A stretch of 64,000 nt of DNA from Methylobacterium sp. Its GTDB lineage: Bacteria > Pseudomonadota > Alphaproteobacteria > Rhizobiales > Beijerinckiaceae. The stretch lies in the NCBI GenBank assembly GCA_013823325.1, contig PNLY01000018.1, positions 1 through 64,000 of the forward strand. Direction: 5' to 3'. How positions within the stretch are numbered: the first letter of the stretch is position 1; every line of letters starts with the position of its first letter. Position numbers and translations under genes: made by a program. Positions 1-7,474 of the stretch are shown here, in pieces. The notes beneath the pieces are model-generated. The model did not search any database and was not told the DNA's origin. It saw nothing but the letters and a program-made list of their open reading frames with translations.

Positions 1-81
1 ACAGCCTAGTTTCCCTTCGGGCGTGTTCGCTTCGCGTTCGCGAAGCATGTCGGCGGCTGCGGCAACGTCTACTGCAATCAT
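1..81 (-). CDS. Possible 5' end of a protein-coding gene cut by the window edge
   Basis: An ATG at 79-81 on the minus strand opens a frame that runs 27 codons to the window edge without a stop (begins MIAVDVAAAADMLRERE). It would be the next gene downstream of the mannitol-dehydrogenase-family gene, about 83 bases away and in the same direction. No convincing Shine-Dalgarno sequence lies before it and the peptide is too short to assign to a family. The remaining bases up to 164 hold nothing recognisable. Confidence 0.28.
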   Translation of the reverse strand, partial: MIAVDVAAAADMLREREANTPEGKLGC

Positions 82-164
82 GGCCTATTAGCTGACCTTG
101 GAAGTGGCGGCTTTCGATCAGGCTTCCGAGCGCAGGCCTTGGGTCGGTCGGCCAACCGTACTTG

Positions 165-1649
165 TCACGAACCGAGCGAGGCCAGATAGCGGTCAATGCT
201 CGGGCGGGTGCCGAACTCCCAGATTCTCTTCAATGCCCGGCTGAACGCCTCCCGGAAGCGCTGGTCGTCTCCCAAGTCGCCATAGATATCCTGCATCGCC
301 AGCCAGGCTTCCGGCACAAACCGGGCCTGCCGCGCCTGCATCGTCAGCCGCGGCCAGATCGGGTCGTTCGGCGCGATCGGCTGCCCGGTCTCCGTCTCGC
401 CATAGCAGTAGCGGCACCACAGGGCGCAGACGAGCGCAAGCCCGTCGATGGCGCGCCCGGCCTTCAGCGCATCGCGGATCGTCGGCAGGATGAATTTCGG
501 CTGGCGATTGGAGCCGTCGAGGCAAAGACGCCGGATCGTGTCGCCGATCTGCGGATTGGCGAAGCGCCGCTCGATCGTCCGCTTGTAAGCACCGAGGTCC
601 GTATCCGGTACGGGTGGAATCAACGGCATCACCTCCGCTTCGAGCAGCATCGACAGGAAGCGGGCGATCAGAGGATCCTGCATCGCCTCGTGAACGAACG
701 CGATGTCGAGCAGGCCCGCCGGATAGGCGATCGCGGCATGGCCGCCATTGAGGATGCGCAGCTTCATCAGCTCGAACGGCGCGACATCCCCGACGAACTG
801 GACGCCAACCTCCTCGAGCCTCGGCCTGCCGGCGCTGAACCGGTCCTCCAGCACCCATTGCCGGAAGTCCTCGCAGAAGACCGGGCGGCGATCCTCGATG
901 CCGAACTCGTCGCGCAGCTTGTCGCGCTCGCGTTGCGTGGTCGCCGGCGTGATCCGGTCGACCATTCCGTTCGGAAACGCGACGTTCTCCCTGATCCAGG
1001 CGGCGTCGGAATGGTTGACCAGTTCGACGAGCCCAGCGACGCTAGCCTCGGCGACATGCCCGTTGCCTGGGAGGTTGTCGCAGGACATCACCGTGAAGGG
1101 CGCGATGCCGATGGCGCGACGCTGCAACAGCGCGGCGGCGATAAGACCGAAGGCCGTCTTCGGACGGCGCAGCCGATCGCTCGCATCGGCGACGATGTCG
1201 GGGTGCTCCGCAGCGAAGGCCTGCGTCGCGGGATCGAGGTAATAGCCACCCTCGGTGACGGTCAGCGAGACGATGCGGGTGCGTGGATCGACGAGCTGCG
1301 CGAGGACAGCGTCGGTCTCTCCTGGCGCAACGAAATCGAGCATCGGCGCGATGATGCGCGCCTGCGAGGACGAGGCCTCCTGCGCCACGACGGTGGTCAG
1401 GAAATCCTGCGCCGCAAGATCGGCGCGCATCTCGGCGTCGCTCTCACGCACTCCGGTGCCGATCAGTGCCCAGTCGCGATCGAGGCCTTGCTCGAAGAGC
1501 TCGTCGAGATAAACAGCCTGATGCGCCCGGTGGAAATTGCCGACGCCGATATGGACGATGCCGGGCGAGAGCTGCTCCGGCTGGTAGCTGGGCACCGCGA
1601 CAGGACTGGCGATGGCAGATAGCGTCGCACGCGAGAGCCTGGCCGCCAT
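165..1649 (-). CDS. Mannitol dehydrogenase-family polyol dehydrogenase / fructuronate reductase-like
   Basis: A 494-residue NAD(P)-dependent long-chain polyol dehydrogenase, the usual length for the family. The N-terminal nucleotide-binding domain has GVGNFHRAH (35-43). The catalytic set matches mannitol 2-dehydrogenase: Asn192 in MSCDNLPGNG, Lys296 in ELMKLRILN, Asn301 and His304 (K295, N191, N300 and H303 in the Pseudomonas enzyme). Members oxidise mannitol, arabinitol or sorbitol to the ketose, or reduce fructuronate and tagaturonate; the sequence alone does not choose. A xylulokinase in the same locus would suit D-arabinitol to D-xylulose. The start at 1649 leaves 5 bases after the upstream phosphodiesterase gene; a longer frame runs upstream but only as antisense-like sequence. 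Cytoplasmic. Confidence 0.9.
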   Translation of the reverse strand: MAARLSRATLSAIASPVAVPSYQPEQLSPGIVHIGVGNFHRAHQAVYLDELFEQGLDRDWALIGTGVRESDAEMRADLAAQDFLTTVVAQEASSSQARIIAPMLDFVAPGETDAVLAQLVDPRTRIVSLTVTEGGYYLDPATQAFAAEHPDIVADASDRLRRPKTAFGLIAAALLQRRAIGIAPFTVMSCDNLPGNGHVAEASVAGLVELVNHSDAAWIRENVAFPNGMVDRITPATTQRERDKLRDEFGIEDRRPVFCEDFRQWVLEDRFSAGRPRLEEVGVQFVGDVAPFELMKLRILNGGHAAIAYPAGLLDIAFVHEAMQDPLIARFLSMLLEAEVMPLIPPVPDTDLGAYKRTIERRFANPQIGDTIRRLCLDGSNRQPKFILPTIRDALKAGRAIDGLALVCALWCRYCYGETETGQPIAPNDPIWPRLTMQARQARFVPEAWLAMQDIYGDLGDDQRFREAFSRALKRIWEFGTRPSIDRYLASLGS

Positions 1650-1654
1650 CGGCG

Positions 1655-2395
1655 TTACCTGGCCCGGGCGGCGACCGACTGGATGACGAGATCCGGCCGG
1701 TCGCTGGTGATCTGCGAAACGGGCTGGCCGAGCCAGAAGTCGATGTCGCCGACCGTGTTCGGCACCCAGACGCCGAGGCGCTCGCGCCCGACGATGCCGA
1801 GCGCCTGGTCGAGCGTGAGGCGCAGCAGCGATTGCTCGACAGCGATGATGCAACCGAGATCAACGAACCGCTTCAGCGTCCGCTCGATCCCGCCATAGGC
1901 TTCGCAGGAGCGCCGGTCGACCGAGGCGAGACGGCGCATCTGGGGCGCCTTTGCCCTGATCTCCTCGATCACCTCTGGCACGAAGCAGGTCAGCACCACG
2001 CGCGAGGACAGCCCGCGTTCCTCGACCAGCGCGATGACCTTGTCGAGCAGGCCGGGATAGGGGCTGCCGAAGGCGTTCATCTTCATCTCGATCTCGAGCT
2101 CGATCCCGGTGGGACCGAAGACGTCAAGCACGGCAGGCAAGGTCGGGATCGTCTCGCCGAGCGTGTCGCGCAGCCTGACCTTGCGCAGTGCCTCGCGGTC
2201 GAGCCTGTCGATCGGCCCCTTGTGATCAGTGGTGCGGTCAAGCAGCGGGTCGTGGATCACCATGATCTCGCCATCGCTGGACAGATGCACGTCGAGCTCG
2301 ACCGCATCGACCTTGAGGTCGCGGGTGTTCCTGAAGCCGGAGAGGCTGTTCTCGGCCCAGAGGTTGCGCGCGCCGCGATGCCCGATGATCCGCAT
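1655..2395 (-). CDS. ugpQ: Glycerophosphodiester phosphodiesterase (UgpQ-like)
   Basis: A 246-residue single-domain GDPD TIM-barrel enzyme that hydrolyses glycerophosphodiesters to sn-glycerol 3-phosphate plus an alcohol. Hallmarks are HRGARNLWAENS at the N-terminus, ELDVHLSSDG near residue 35, HDPLLDRTTD near 50 and the metal-binding ELEIEMK near 98. There is no signal peptide, so it is cytoplasmic and acts after uptake, as UgpQ does. It follows the UgpE-like gene by 33 bases and precedes the dehydrogenase by 5, so it is probably cotranscribed with the importer. Its presence supports glycerophosphodiesters or glycerol 3-phosphate among the substrates of the adjacent transporter. Confidence 0.9.
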   Translation of the reverse strand: MRIIGHRGARNLWAENSLSGFRNTRDLKVDAVELDVHLSSDGEIMVIHDPLLDRTTDHKGPIDRLDREALRKVRLRDTLGETIPTLPAVLDVFGPTGIELEIEMKMNAFGSPYPGLLDKVIALVEERGLSSRVVLTCFVPEVIEEIRAKAPQMRRLASVDRRSCEAYGGIERTLKRFVDLGCIIAVEQSLLRLTLDQALGIVGRERLGVWVPNTVGDIDFWLGQPVSQITSDRPDLVIQSVAARAR

Positions 2396-2428
2396 GGTCG
2401 AAATCCCGTCGTCAGAGAGGTGCGTTGG

Positions 2429-3319
2429 TTATTTGCCGCTGTCGACCAGCCCCTTCACGAACCAGCGCTGGAGCAGCAGGATCACGATGGTCGGCGGCAG
2501 CATGGTGAGGAAGGCCGCGTTCATCAGCACATGCCAGGTCGGCAGCGAGTCGCTTTGCGGCATCAGTTTCTTCAGCCCGATCACGGCGGTCGCCATGTCG
2601 GGATCGGTGGTGAGGAGGAGCGGCCAGAGATACTGGTTCCAGCCCATCAGGAAGAGGATGATCGCCAGCGCCACGATGTTGGAGCGCGATAGCGGCAGCA
2701 GGATCAGGCGGAAGAATTGCCACGGGCTGGCGCCGTCGATGCGCGCGGCCTCGCAGAGCTCGTCCGGCAAGGTCAGGAAGAACTGCCGGAACAGGAAGGT
2801 CGCAGTCGCCGAGGCGATCAATGGCAGGATCAGGCCGGAATAGGTGTTGACCAGATTCCAGTCGAGATCGATCAGCGCCTGCCAGCCCAGCCAGCCGCCG
2901 AGGATGTTGAGCGGCAGTGCGACATTGGCGGCCGATTCATAGGTCGGCACGATCCGCACCTCGATCGGCAGCATCAGCGACATGAAGATCAGCCAGAACG
3001 CCGTCAGCCGGAACGGAAAGCGAAAATAGGTGACGGCGAAGGCGGCGATCAGCGAGACCGCCAGCTTGCCGAGCGTGATGCCGCAGGCCACGACGAAGGA
3101 ATTGAGCAGCAGCTTGCCGAATTTCGCGCTGCTCAGCACGGTCTGCATGTTCGCGAGGAACTGGTCGCCCGGCAGCCAGGAGAGCGGGACCTGCATGATC
3201 TCCTGCTGCGACTGCGAGCCGGTGACGAAGACGAAGTAGATCGGCAGGCAGACGATCGCCGCGCCTACCACCAGGATGGCGTGGCAGGCGAAGTCGAGGA
3301 CGGGCGTGCGCTCGTTCAT
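2429..3319 (-). CDS. ugpE: ABC transporter permease, UgpE-like (MalG family)
   Basis: A 296-residue inner-membrane permease with about six hydrophobic segments. The EAA loop, [20 protein letters not shown], sits around residue 200 and contacts the ATPase. The sequence closely resembles E. coli UgpE. The chosen ATG leaves 8 bases after the UgpA-like stop. It would pair with the UgpA-like permease to form the channel for glycerol 3-phosphate, glycerophosphodiesters or polyols delivered by the UgpB-like binding protein. No ATPase gene lies in this operon; see the ATPase at 15950-17137. Confidence 0.9.
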   Translation of the reverse strand: MNERTPVLDFACHAILVVGAAIVCLPIYFVFVTGSQSQQEIMQVPLSWLPGDQFLANMQTVLSSAKFGKLLLNSFVVACGITLGKLAVSLIAAFAVTYFRFPFRLTAFWLIFMSLMLPIEVRIVPTYESAANVALPLNILGGWLGWQALIDLDWNLVNTYSGLILPLIASATATFLFRQFFLTLPDELCEAARIDGASPWQFFRLILLPLSRSNIVALAIILFLMGWNQYLWPLLLTTDPDMATAVIGLKKLMPQSDSLPTWHVLMNAAFLTMLPPTIVILLLQRWFVKGLVDSGK

Positions 3320-3327
3320 GTCGCCTC

Positions 3328-4332
3328 CTAGACGCTGTAGTTCACGCGCCGCTCGATGAAACGGAATTGCGCAAAGGTGAGCGCGAGCGCCAGCGCCATC
3401 AGCACGACCGATTGCGCCGCCGAGGAGCCGAGATCGAGCGTGACGAAACCGTCCTGATAGACCTTGTAGACCAGGATCGAGGTGGAGCCCGCCGGTCCGC
3501 CGCGGGTCGTCGCATCGACGATCGCAAAGGTCTCGAACAGGCCATAGACGAAGTTGATCACCACCAGGAAAAACAGGGTCGGCGAGATCATCGGCAGGCA
3601 GATGCGCAGGAAGCGCTGGATCGGCCCGGCTCCGTCGAGATAGGCCGATTCCAGGATCGATCGCGGCACGGAAAGCAGGGCCGCAACGAGGAAGATGTAG
3701 TTGTAGCAGATGTGCTTCCACGAGGCGGCCATGACGATCAGCGCCAGCGCATGGCCCGAATTGCGGTTCGGGTCCCAGTCGAAGCCCAGTCCCTGCAGCA
3801 TCTGCGCGACCGGGCCGACACGCGGGTTGAACAGGAAGGCCAGCATGATGCCGGCGATTGCGGGTGCGATCGCATAGGGCAGCAGCAGGATGGTGCGGTA
3901 AGCGCCGCGGCCGCGCGCGATATGGTTGGTCGCGAAGGCGAGCACAAGCGCGACCGACAGGGTCAGGATGTTCTGTGCGAGCGTGAAGAGCAGCGTCACC
4001 TGCACGGACGACCAGTAGACGCCGCTGCGGAAGAGACGCTCGAAATTCTGGAAGCCGACCCATTGCGTCGTCGCGCCGAACGGGTCGGTGAGCTGGAAGG
4101 CCTGGAGCAGCGCCCGCACCGAGGGGATGAAGAAGAACAGCAGCAGGATGAAGAGCTGCGGCGCCAACAGCCAGAAGGGCAGCCAGCTGCCGGTGAAATG
4201 CGCGCGCTTCAGCCCGCTTTCCGCTTGGCCGCCCCTGATCGGAGCGTCCGCTCGCCGCCGCAGCGGCCAACGCAGACGCCGCGCGTCTGCGTTGGCCGTC
4301 AGCGCGAGGCCTTCGCTATTTCTTGCCAGCAT
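3328..4332 (-). CDS. ugpA: ABC transporter permease, UgpA-like (MalF family), start uncertain
   Basis: The conserved core begins at GSWLPFWLLAPQLF and continues through six membrane segments, with the EAA loop ESAYLDGAGPIQRFLRICLP. It corresponds to E. coli UgpA (WLPYLLVAPQ, DPFG). The first in-frame ATG, at 4332, overlaps the end of the ugpB-like gene by 17 bases and adds about 44 basic residues before the core. No ATG, GTG or TTG occurs in frame between that ATG and the first membrane segment. The extension spans a strong hairpin (4264-4298), so either translation initiates at the overlapping ATG or a rare start such as CTG downstream of the hairpin is used. Confidence 0.85.
   Translation of the reverse strand: MLARNSEGLALTANADARRLRWPLRRRADAPIRGGQAESGLKRAHFTGSWLPFWLLAPQLFILLLFFFIPSVRALLQAFQLTDPFGATTQWVGFQNFERLFRSGVYWSSVQVTLLFTLAQNILTLSVALVLAFATNHIARGRGAYRTILLLPYAIAPAIAGIMLAFLFNPRVGPVAQMLQGLGFDWDPNRNSGHALALIVMAASWKHICYNYIFLVAALLSVPRSILESAYLDGAGPIQRFLRICLPMISPTLFFLVVINFVYGLFETFAIVDATTRGGPAGSTSILVYKVYQDGFVTLDLGSSAAQSVVLMALALALTFAQFRFIERRVNYSV
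4264..4298 (-). other. Strong RNA hairpin after the binding-protein gene
   Basis: A perfect 16-bp inverted repeat (arms 4264-4279 and 4283-4298, 3-base loop; core GCCAACGCAGACGC on the plus strand). It starts 18 bases past the stop of the UgpB-like gene in the transcript direction. No T-tract follows, so it is more likely an mRNA-stabilising or partial attenuating structure than a full terminator. Such structures often allow a binding protein to be made in excess of its permeases. Confidence 0.7.
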
Positions 4333-5629
4333 TGAGCTGCTCGTAGCGGCGCAGCGCTTCGTTGCCGCGATTGACTGCGTCGTCGAGCGCCTGCTGCACC
4401 GGCTTGCGGCCGAGGAAGGCGGCCGAAACCTCCTCCATGATCGCGACATTGATCTGGTTGCTGTTGCCGATCCGGAAGCCAAGGGAATTGTCGCTGGGCG
4501 TGCCGCGCATCAGCTGGACGACGGCGATCGCCCGCGTCGGGCTCTTGTCGTAGTAGCCCTGCGCCTTGGCGGCCTCGTAGGCGGCGACCGTCACCGGCAC
4601 ATAGCCCGTGGCCTGATGCCACCAGACCTGCGTGTCGGTCTGCGCCAGGAAATTATAGAAGGCGGCGACCGCCTTGTACTTCTCCGGCGTGTGGCCCTTC
4701 AGGGTCCAGAGCGCGGCACCGCCGATGACGCTGTTCTTCGGCGTCACGCCCTGCTCATAGGGAAGCTCGGTCGCGCTCCAGTCGAACTTGGCGGCGGCGA
4801 CCACGGCGGCGTGGGCGGCGGTCGAAGCGATGATGGTCGAGCACTCGCCCGAGGTGAAGAGCTGGACCGGGATGACGCCTTGTCCGGCGATCTGCATCAC
4901 GCCCGAGCTGACCAGGCGCTTCATGCGCTCGACCTGGCCGACGAGCTTGCCCTTGTTGAAGACGAAGGTGGCGTCGAGCCCGTCCAGGCCGTTGCGCCTG
5001 GTCGCATACGGGATGTCGTTCACCGCGCTGTAGTTCTCGAGGAAGCTCCATTCATAGTCGCCGGGCAGCACCATCGCGCATTTCGAGACGCCCTTGGCCT
5101 TGATCGCATCGAGCTGCGGCTCGAGCTCCTGCCAGGTTGCGCCGGGCTTGTCGAAGCCGGCCGCTTTGAAATGGTCGCGATTGTAGAACAGGATCGGCGT
5201 TGAGGAATTGAACGGCATCGCCTGCAGCTTGCCGTTTATCGCGTAGTAGCTGACCACCGGCTTGATGAAGTTCGACCAGTCGACCTTGTAGCCCTGCTCG
5301 GCCATCAGCTCGGCCGTCGGGACGATCGCCCCGGAATTGACCATGGTCAGGAAGGAACGCTCGTTCGACTGGACGATCTCCGGCTGGCGCTTGGCCCGGT
5401 AGGCGGCGATCGTGCCGTTCAGCACCTCGTCATAGGTGCCCTTGGCGATTGCCTTGACGACATACTCCTTCTGCGAGTCGTTGAACTTCTTTACGACCTC
5501 GTCGACGCGCTCGCCGAGGGCGCCGCTCATCGCGTGCCAGAATTCGATCTCGGTCGCTGCCTGGGCCGTCGACAGGCCGGCCAGCAGCAGGGCACCCGCA
5601 CCCGCCAGCACCGCATGGATAGGTCGCAT
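4316..5629 (-). CDS. ugpB: UgpB-like periplasmic solute-binding protein (sn-glycerol 3-phosphate / polyol)
   Basis: A 437-residue family-1 extracellular binding protein with a Sec signal peptide ending near ALA motif STAQA-ATEIEF. The mature part tracks E. coli UgpB closely: IEFWHAMSGALG, MPFNSSTPILFYNRD, IGGAALWTLKG, WWHQATGYVPVT and a C-terminal QQALDDAVNRGNEALRR. It captures the substrate in the periplasm and passes it to UgpA/UgpE. The start at 5629 is favoured over an upstream ATG because GGGAGG sits 6 bases before it and the signal peptide starts there. It is the first gene after the operator at 5650-5690, so it is probably the most highly expressed gene of the operon. Confidence 0.92.
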   Translation of the reverse strand: MRPIHAVLAGAGALLLAGLSTAQAATEIEFWHAMSGALGERVDEVVKKFNDSQKEYVVKAIAKGTYDEVLNGTIAAYRAKRQPEIVQSNERSFLTMVNSGAIVPTAELMAEQGYKVDWSNFIKPVVSYYAINGKLQAMPFNSSTPILFYNRDHFKAAGFDKPGATWQELEPQLDAIKAKGVSKCAMVLPGDYEWSFLENYSAVNDIPYATRRNGLDGLDATFVFNKGKLVGQVERMKRLVSSGVMQIAGQGVIPVQLFTSGECSTIIASTAAHAAVVAAAKFDWSATELPYEQGVTPKNSVIGGAALWTLKGHTPEKYKAVAAFYNFLAQTDTQVWWHQATGYVPVTVAAYEAAKAQGYYDKSPTRAIAVVQLMRGTPSDNSLGFRIGNSNQINVAIMEEVSAAFLGRKPVQQALDDAVNRGNEALRRYEQLNAGKK

Positions 5630-5649
5630 GAAAGCCTCCCTCGTGAAGT

Positions 5650-5690
5650 TGTGCGAGCATATGCTCTTTGTTGAAGCATATGCTCGCACA
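5650..5690 (-). promoter_or_regulatory. Paired SorC-type operator over the ugpB promoter
   Basis: A perfect 16-bp inverted repeat (TGTGCGAGCATATGCT at 5650-5665 and its complement at 5675-5690, 9-base spacer). Each arm also contains its own palindrome: GAGCATATGCTC at 5655-5666 and AAGCATATGCTC at 5674-5685, 19 bases apart. A TTGACA -35 hexamer lies at 5702-5707 on the minus strand, placing the operator over the -10 region and transcript start, as expected for a repressor. The same 12-mer pair with the same spacing recurs at 7422-7452. The SorC gene lies just upstream. Confidence 0.78.
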
Positions 5691-5778
5691 TCGCCCTTCT
5701 ATGTCAACCGGCCATGACAGGGCGATGACGGCGCGAGCGGGCGTGCCGGCACCAGGTCGATCGGGGTGGAGGGAGTGC

Positions 5779-6726
5779 TCAGTCGGCCAGGAGGGCGCGC
5801 GCGGTGTCTTCGTCTGTGATCAGGCCGTTGACGATGCGGCCGGCGAGGGCGGCGCGCAGCGGCGCCACCTTCGCGGTGCCGTGAGCAATGCAGATGCGCA
5901 ATCGGTCGCTGCCCGGCTCCGGCGGCACGCTGGTGACGCGCTGGTTCAGGCCCTGGTCGAGGATTCGGCCCTCGGCATCGAACGCCCAGCCGGTCACTTC
6001 GCCGACGGCTCCGGCGCGGACCAGCTCGAGCAATTCACTGCGGGTCATGAAGCCGTCGCGATAGAGCACCGCATCGTCGCCGATCTGGCTGATGCCCATC
6101 AGCCAGAGATCGGCCTCGCTGGCGATGGCGCGAATCCGCCGGACCGACTCGATCTCGATCAATTGCGCCCGCTCTTCCGCGCTCGAGACATAAAGCGGCA
6201 GCGGCATCGGGAAATGCTGGGCCTTGGTGATCTCGGCCAGCTTGACCAGCGTGTCGAACCGGCTCGCCGAGCCGTCCGGCGAGATCGTGCCGACGAGCGA
6301 GACCAGCCGATGCAGCGGGCAGGACATCGGCGAAACGCGCTCGATGCTGGCGCGCATCGAGCGGCCCGTGCCGAGCGCCATCACCAGCGACTTGCGCGAG
6401 CGCAGCCAGCGCTCGATCAGCAGGCCGCCGAGGGAGGCTACGCCGGAGGCGGCTGTCTCGGACGAGCCGTCGGCCGGGGCGATATCGCAATGCTGCAACT
6501 CGAAGCGATCGCGCAGGCGTGCCGCAAGATCCATGCAGTCGGCGATCGGATGGTTCATCCTGAAGCTGATCAGCCCCTCGGTTCGGCAGAGCGAGACGAG
6601 GCGCTGCGCCGCCGGCCGCGAGATGTTCAGGATCTGGGCGATGTCTTCCTGGGTCCTGCCGGCGATGTAGTAGAGCCAGCCAGCGCGGGCCGCGTCGTCG
6701 AGGCGGGCATTGTCTGCGTCGGCCAT
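5779..6726 (-). CDS. SorC-family sugar-binding transcriptional regulator
   Basis: A 315-residue regulator: an N-terminal helix-turn-helix (YYIAGRTQEDIAQILNISRP, about residues 19-38) followed by the SorC sugar-phosphate/polyol-binding domain. Effectors of this family are usually phosphorylated sugars or polyols. It starts 4 bases after the HAD gene stop, so the two are one operon, and it sits between two copies of the proposed operator. This suggests it controls its own operon and the ugp-like operon in response to a polyol-derived metabolite. The effector cannot be read from the sequence. Confidence 0.9.
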   Translation of the reverse strand: MADADNARLDDAARAGWLYYIAGRTQEDIAQILNISRPAAQRLVSLCRTEGLISFRMNHPIADCMDLAARLRDRFELQHCDIAPADGSSETAASGVASLGGLLIERWLRSRKSLVMALGTGRSMRASIERVSPMSCPLHRLVSLVGTISPDGSASRFDTLVKLAEITKAQHFPMPLPLYVSSAEERAQLIEIESVRRIRAIASEADLWLMGISQIGDDAVLYRDGFMTRSELLELVRAGAVGEVTGWAFDAEGRILDQGLNQRVTSVPPEPGSDRLRICIAHGTAKVAPLRAALAGRIVNGLITDEDTARALLAD

Positions 6727-6730
6727 GCCG

Positions 6731-7405
6731 TCAATCCGCTTCCTGCATCGCCAATTCGCGCCAGGATCCGAGCAATCGGTCGGCTCCGGCTTCCATCAGG
6801 GCGTCGCGCTGATCTAGCACCGCGAAATGGCTGCCGGCCGCGAGCCCGAATGCGGTCATGCCCGCGGCCTTGGCCGCCTTCACGCCGCTGACGCTATCCT
6901 CGATGACGAGGCAGCGCCCCGGCGCGACGCCGCGCTCTGATGCCGCGAGCAGGAAGAGATCGGGTGCGGGCTTGCCCCGCTTCACGCGCGTCGTGCTGAA
7001 GATCCGCCCCTCGAACAGATCCCAGAGCTCGACCTGGCGCAGGCAGAGCTCGATACGCTCCTCGTCGCTGGAGGACGCGACGCAATAATCGGCGTCGAAG
7101 GCTTCGACCGCGGCGCGCACGCCGGCGATCGCCTGCAGATCCGCCCGGAAGGCCGAAAACAACCGGGCGCGCCAATCCCGCGTGAAGCTTTCGGGGGCGG
7201 GACGGCCCGTCATTCGCTCATAGTCCCCGATCACCGCGCTCGCCGGCCGCCCGAGATAGCGCCGCATCACATGGGGCAGATCGTAATCGGGATCGAGCGG
7301 CGAGAGAAGCTCGGCCAGAATCCGGCAGCTGATGGTTTCGCTGTCGACGAGCACGCCGTCGCAATCGAGGATGACGAGGTCGAACTGGCGGGGGTGGTGG
7401 GGCAT
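6731..7405 (-). CDS. HAD-superfamily phosphatase, beta-phosphoglucomutase-like subfamily
   Basis: A 224-residue HAD hydrolase of subfamily IA. Motif I is [11 protein letters not shown] (DxD nucleophile, about residues 13-23), motif II is in [10 protein letters not shown], and motif III/IV in [10 protein letters not shown] and [12 protein letters not shown]. Related proteins in rhizobial polyol operons dephosphorylate small sugar or polyol phosphates. It begins 17 bases after a paired operator, is the first gene of a HAD-SorC unit, and sits next to xylulokinase, suggesting a housekeeping role for misphosphorylated polyols. The substrate is not determined. Confidence 0.88.
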   Translation of the reverse strand: MPHHPRQFDLVILDCDGVLVDSETISCRILAELLSPLDPDYDLPHVMRRYLGRPASAVIGDYERMTGRPAPESFTRDWRARLFSAFRADLQAIAGVRAAVEAFDADYCVASSSDEERIELCLRQVELWDLFEGRIFSTTRVKRGKPAPDLFLLAASERGVAPGRCLVIEDSVSGVKAAKAAGMTAFGLAAGSHFAVLDQRDALMEAGADRLLGSWRELAMQEAD

Positions 7406-7421
7406 GGAGTCAACAAAAATC

Positions 7422-7452
7422 GATCAGATGCTCCTATAAAGAACATCTGCTC
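7422..7452 (-). promoter_or_regulatory. Second paired SorC-type operator, before the HAD-sorC operon
   Basis: Two 12-mers related to GAGCATATGCTC: GATCAGATGCTC (7422-7433) and GAACATCTGCTC (7441-7452), exactly 19 bases apart as in the operator before ugpB. Each differs from the consensus at two positions. A TTGACA hexamer lies at 7460-7465 on the minus strand. The spacing match with divergent bases suggests a functional, weaker site giving autoregulation. Confidence 0.65.
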
Positions 7453-7474
7453 GAATTCCTGTCAAACCCACCGA

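Noticed and set aside
162-1622. A 486-codon open frame on the plus strand
   Set aside because: It is the exact antisense of the mannitol-dehydrogenase-family gene, is Arg/Asp/Gly-rich low-complexity sequence and has no family signature. High GC makes such long antisense frames common here.
5690-5730. A possible Pho box (CTGTCAT-like words on the minus strand) before ugpB
   Set aside because: Only one half-site is convincing; the second, 11 bases on, does not match. The TTGACA fits better as a -35 element with the SorC operator downstream.
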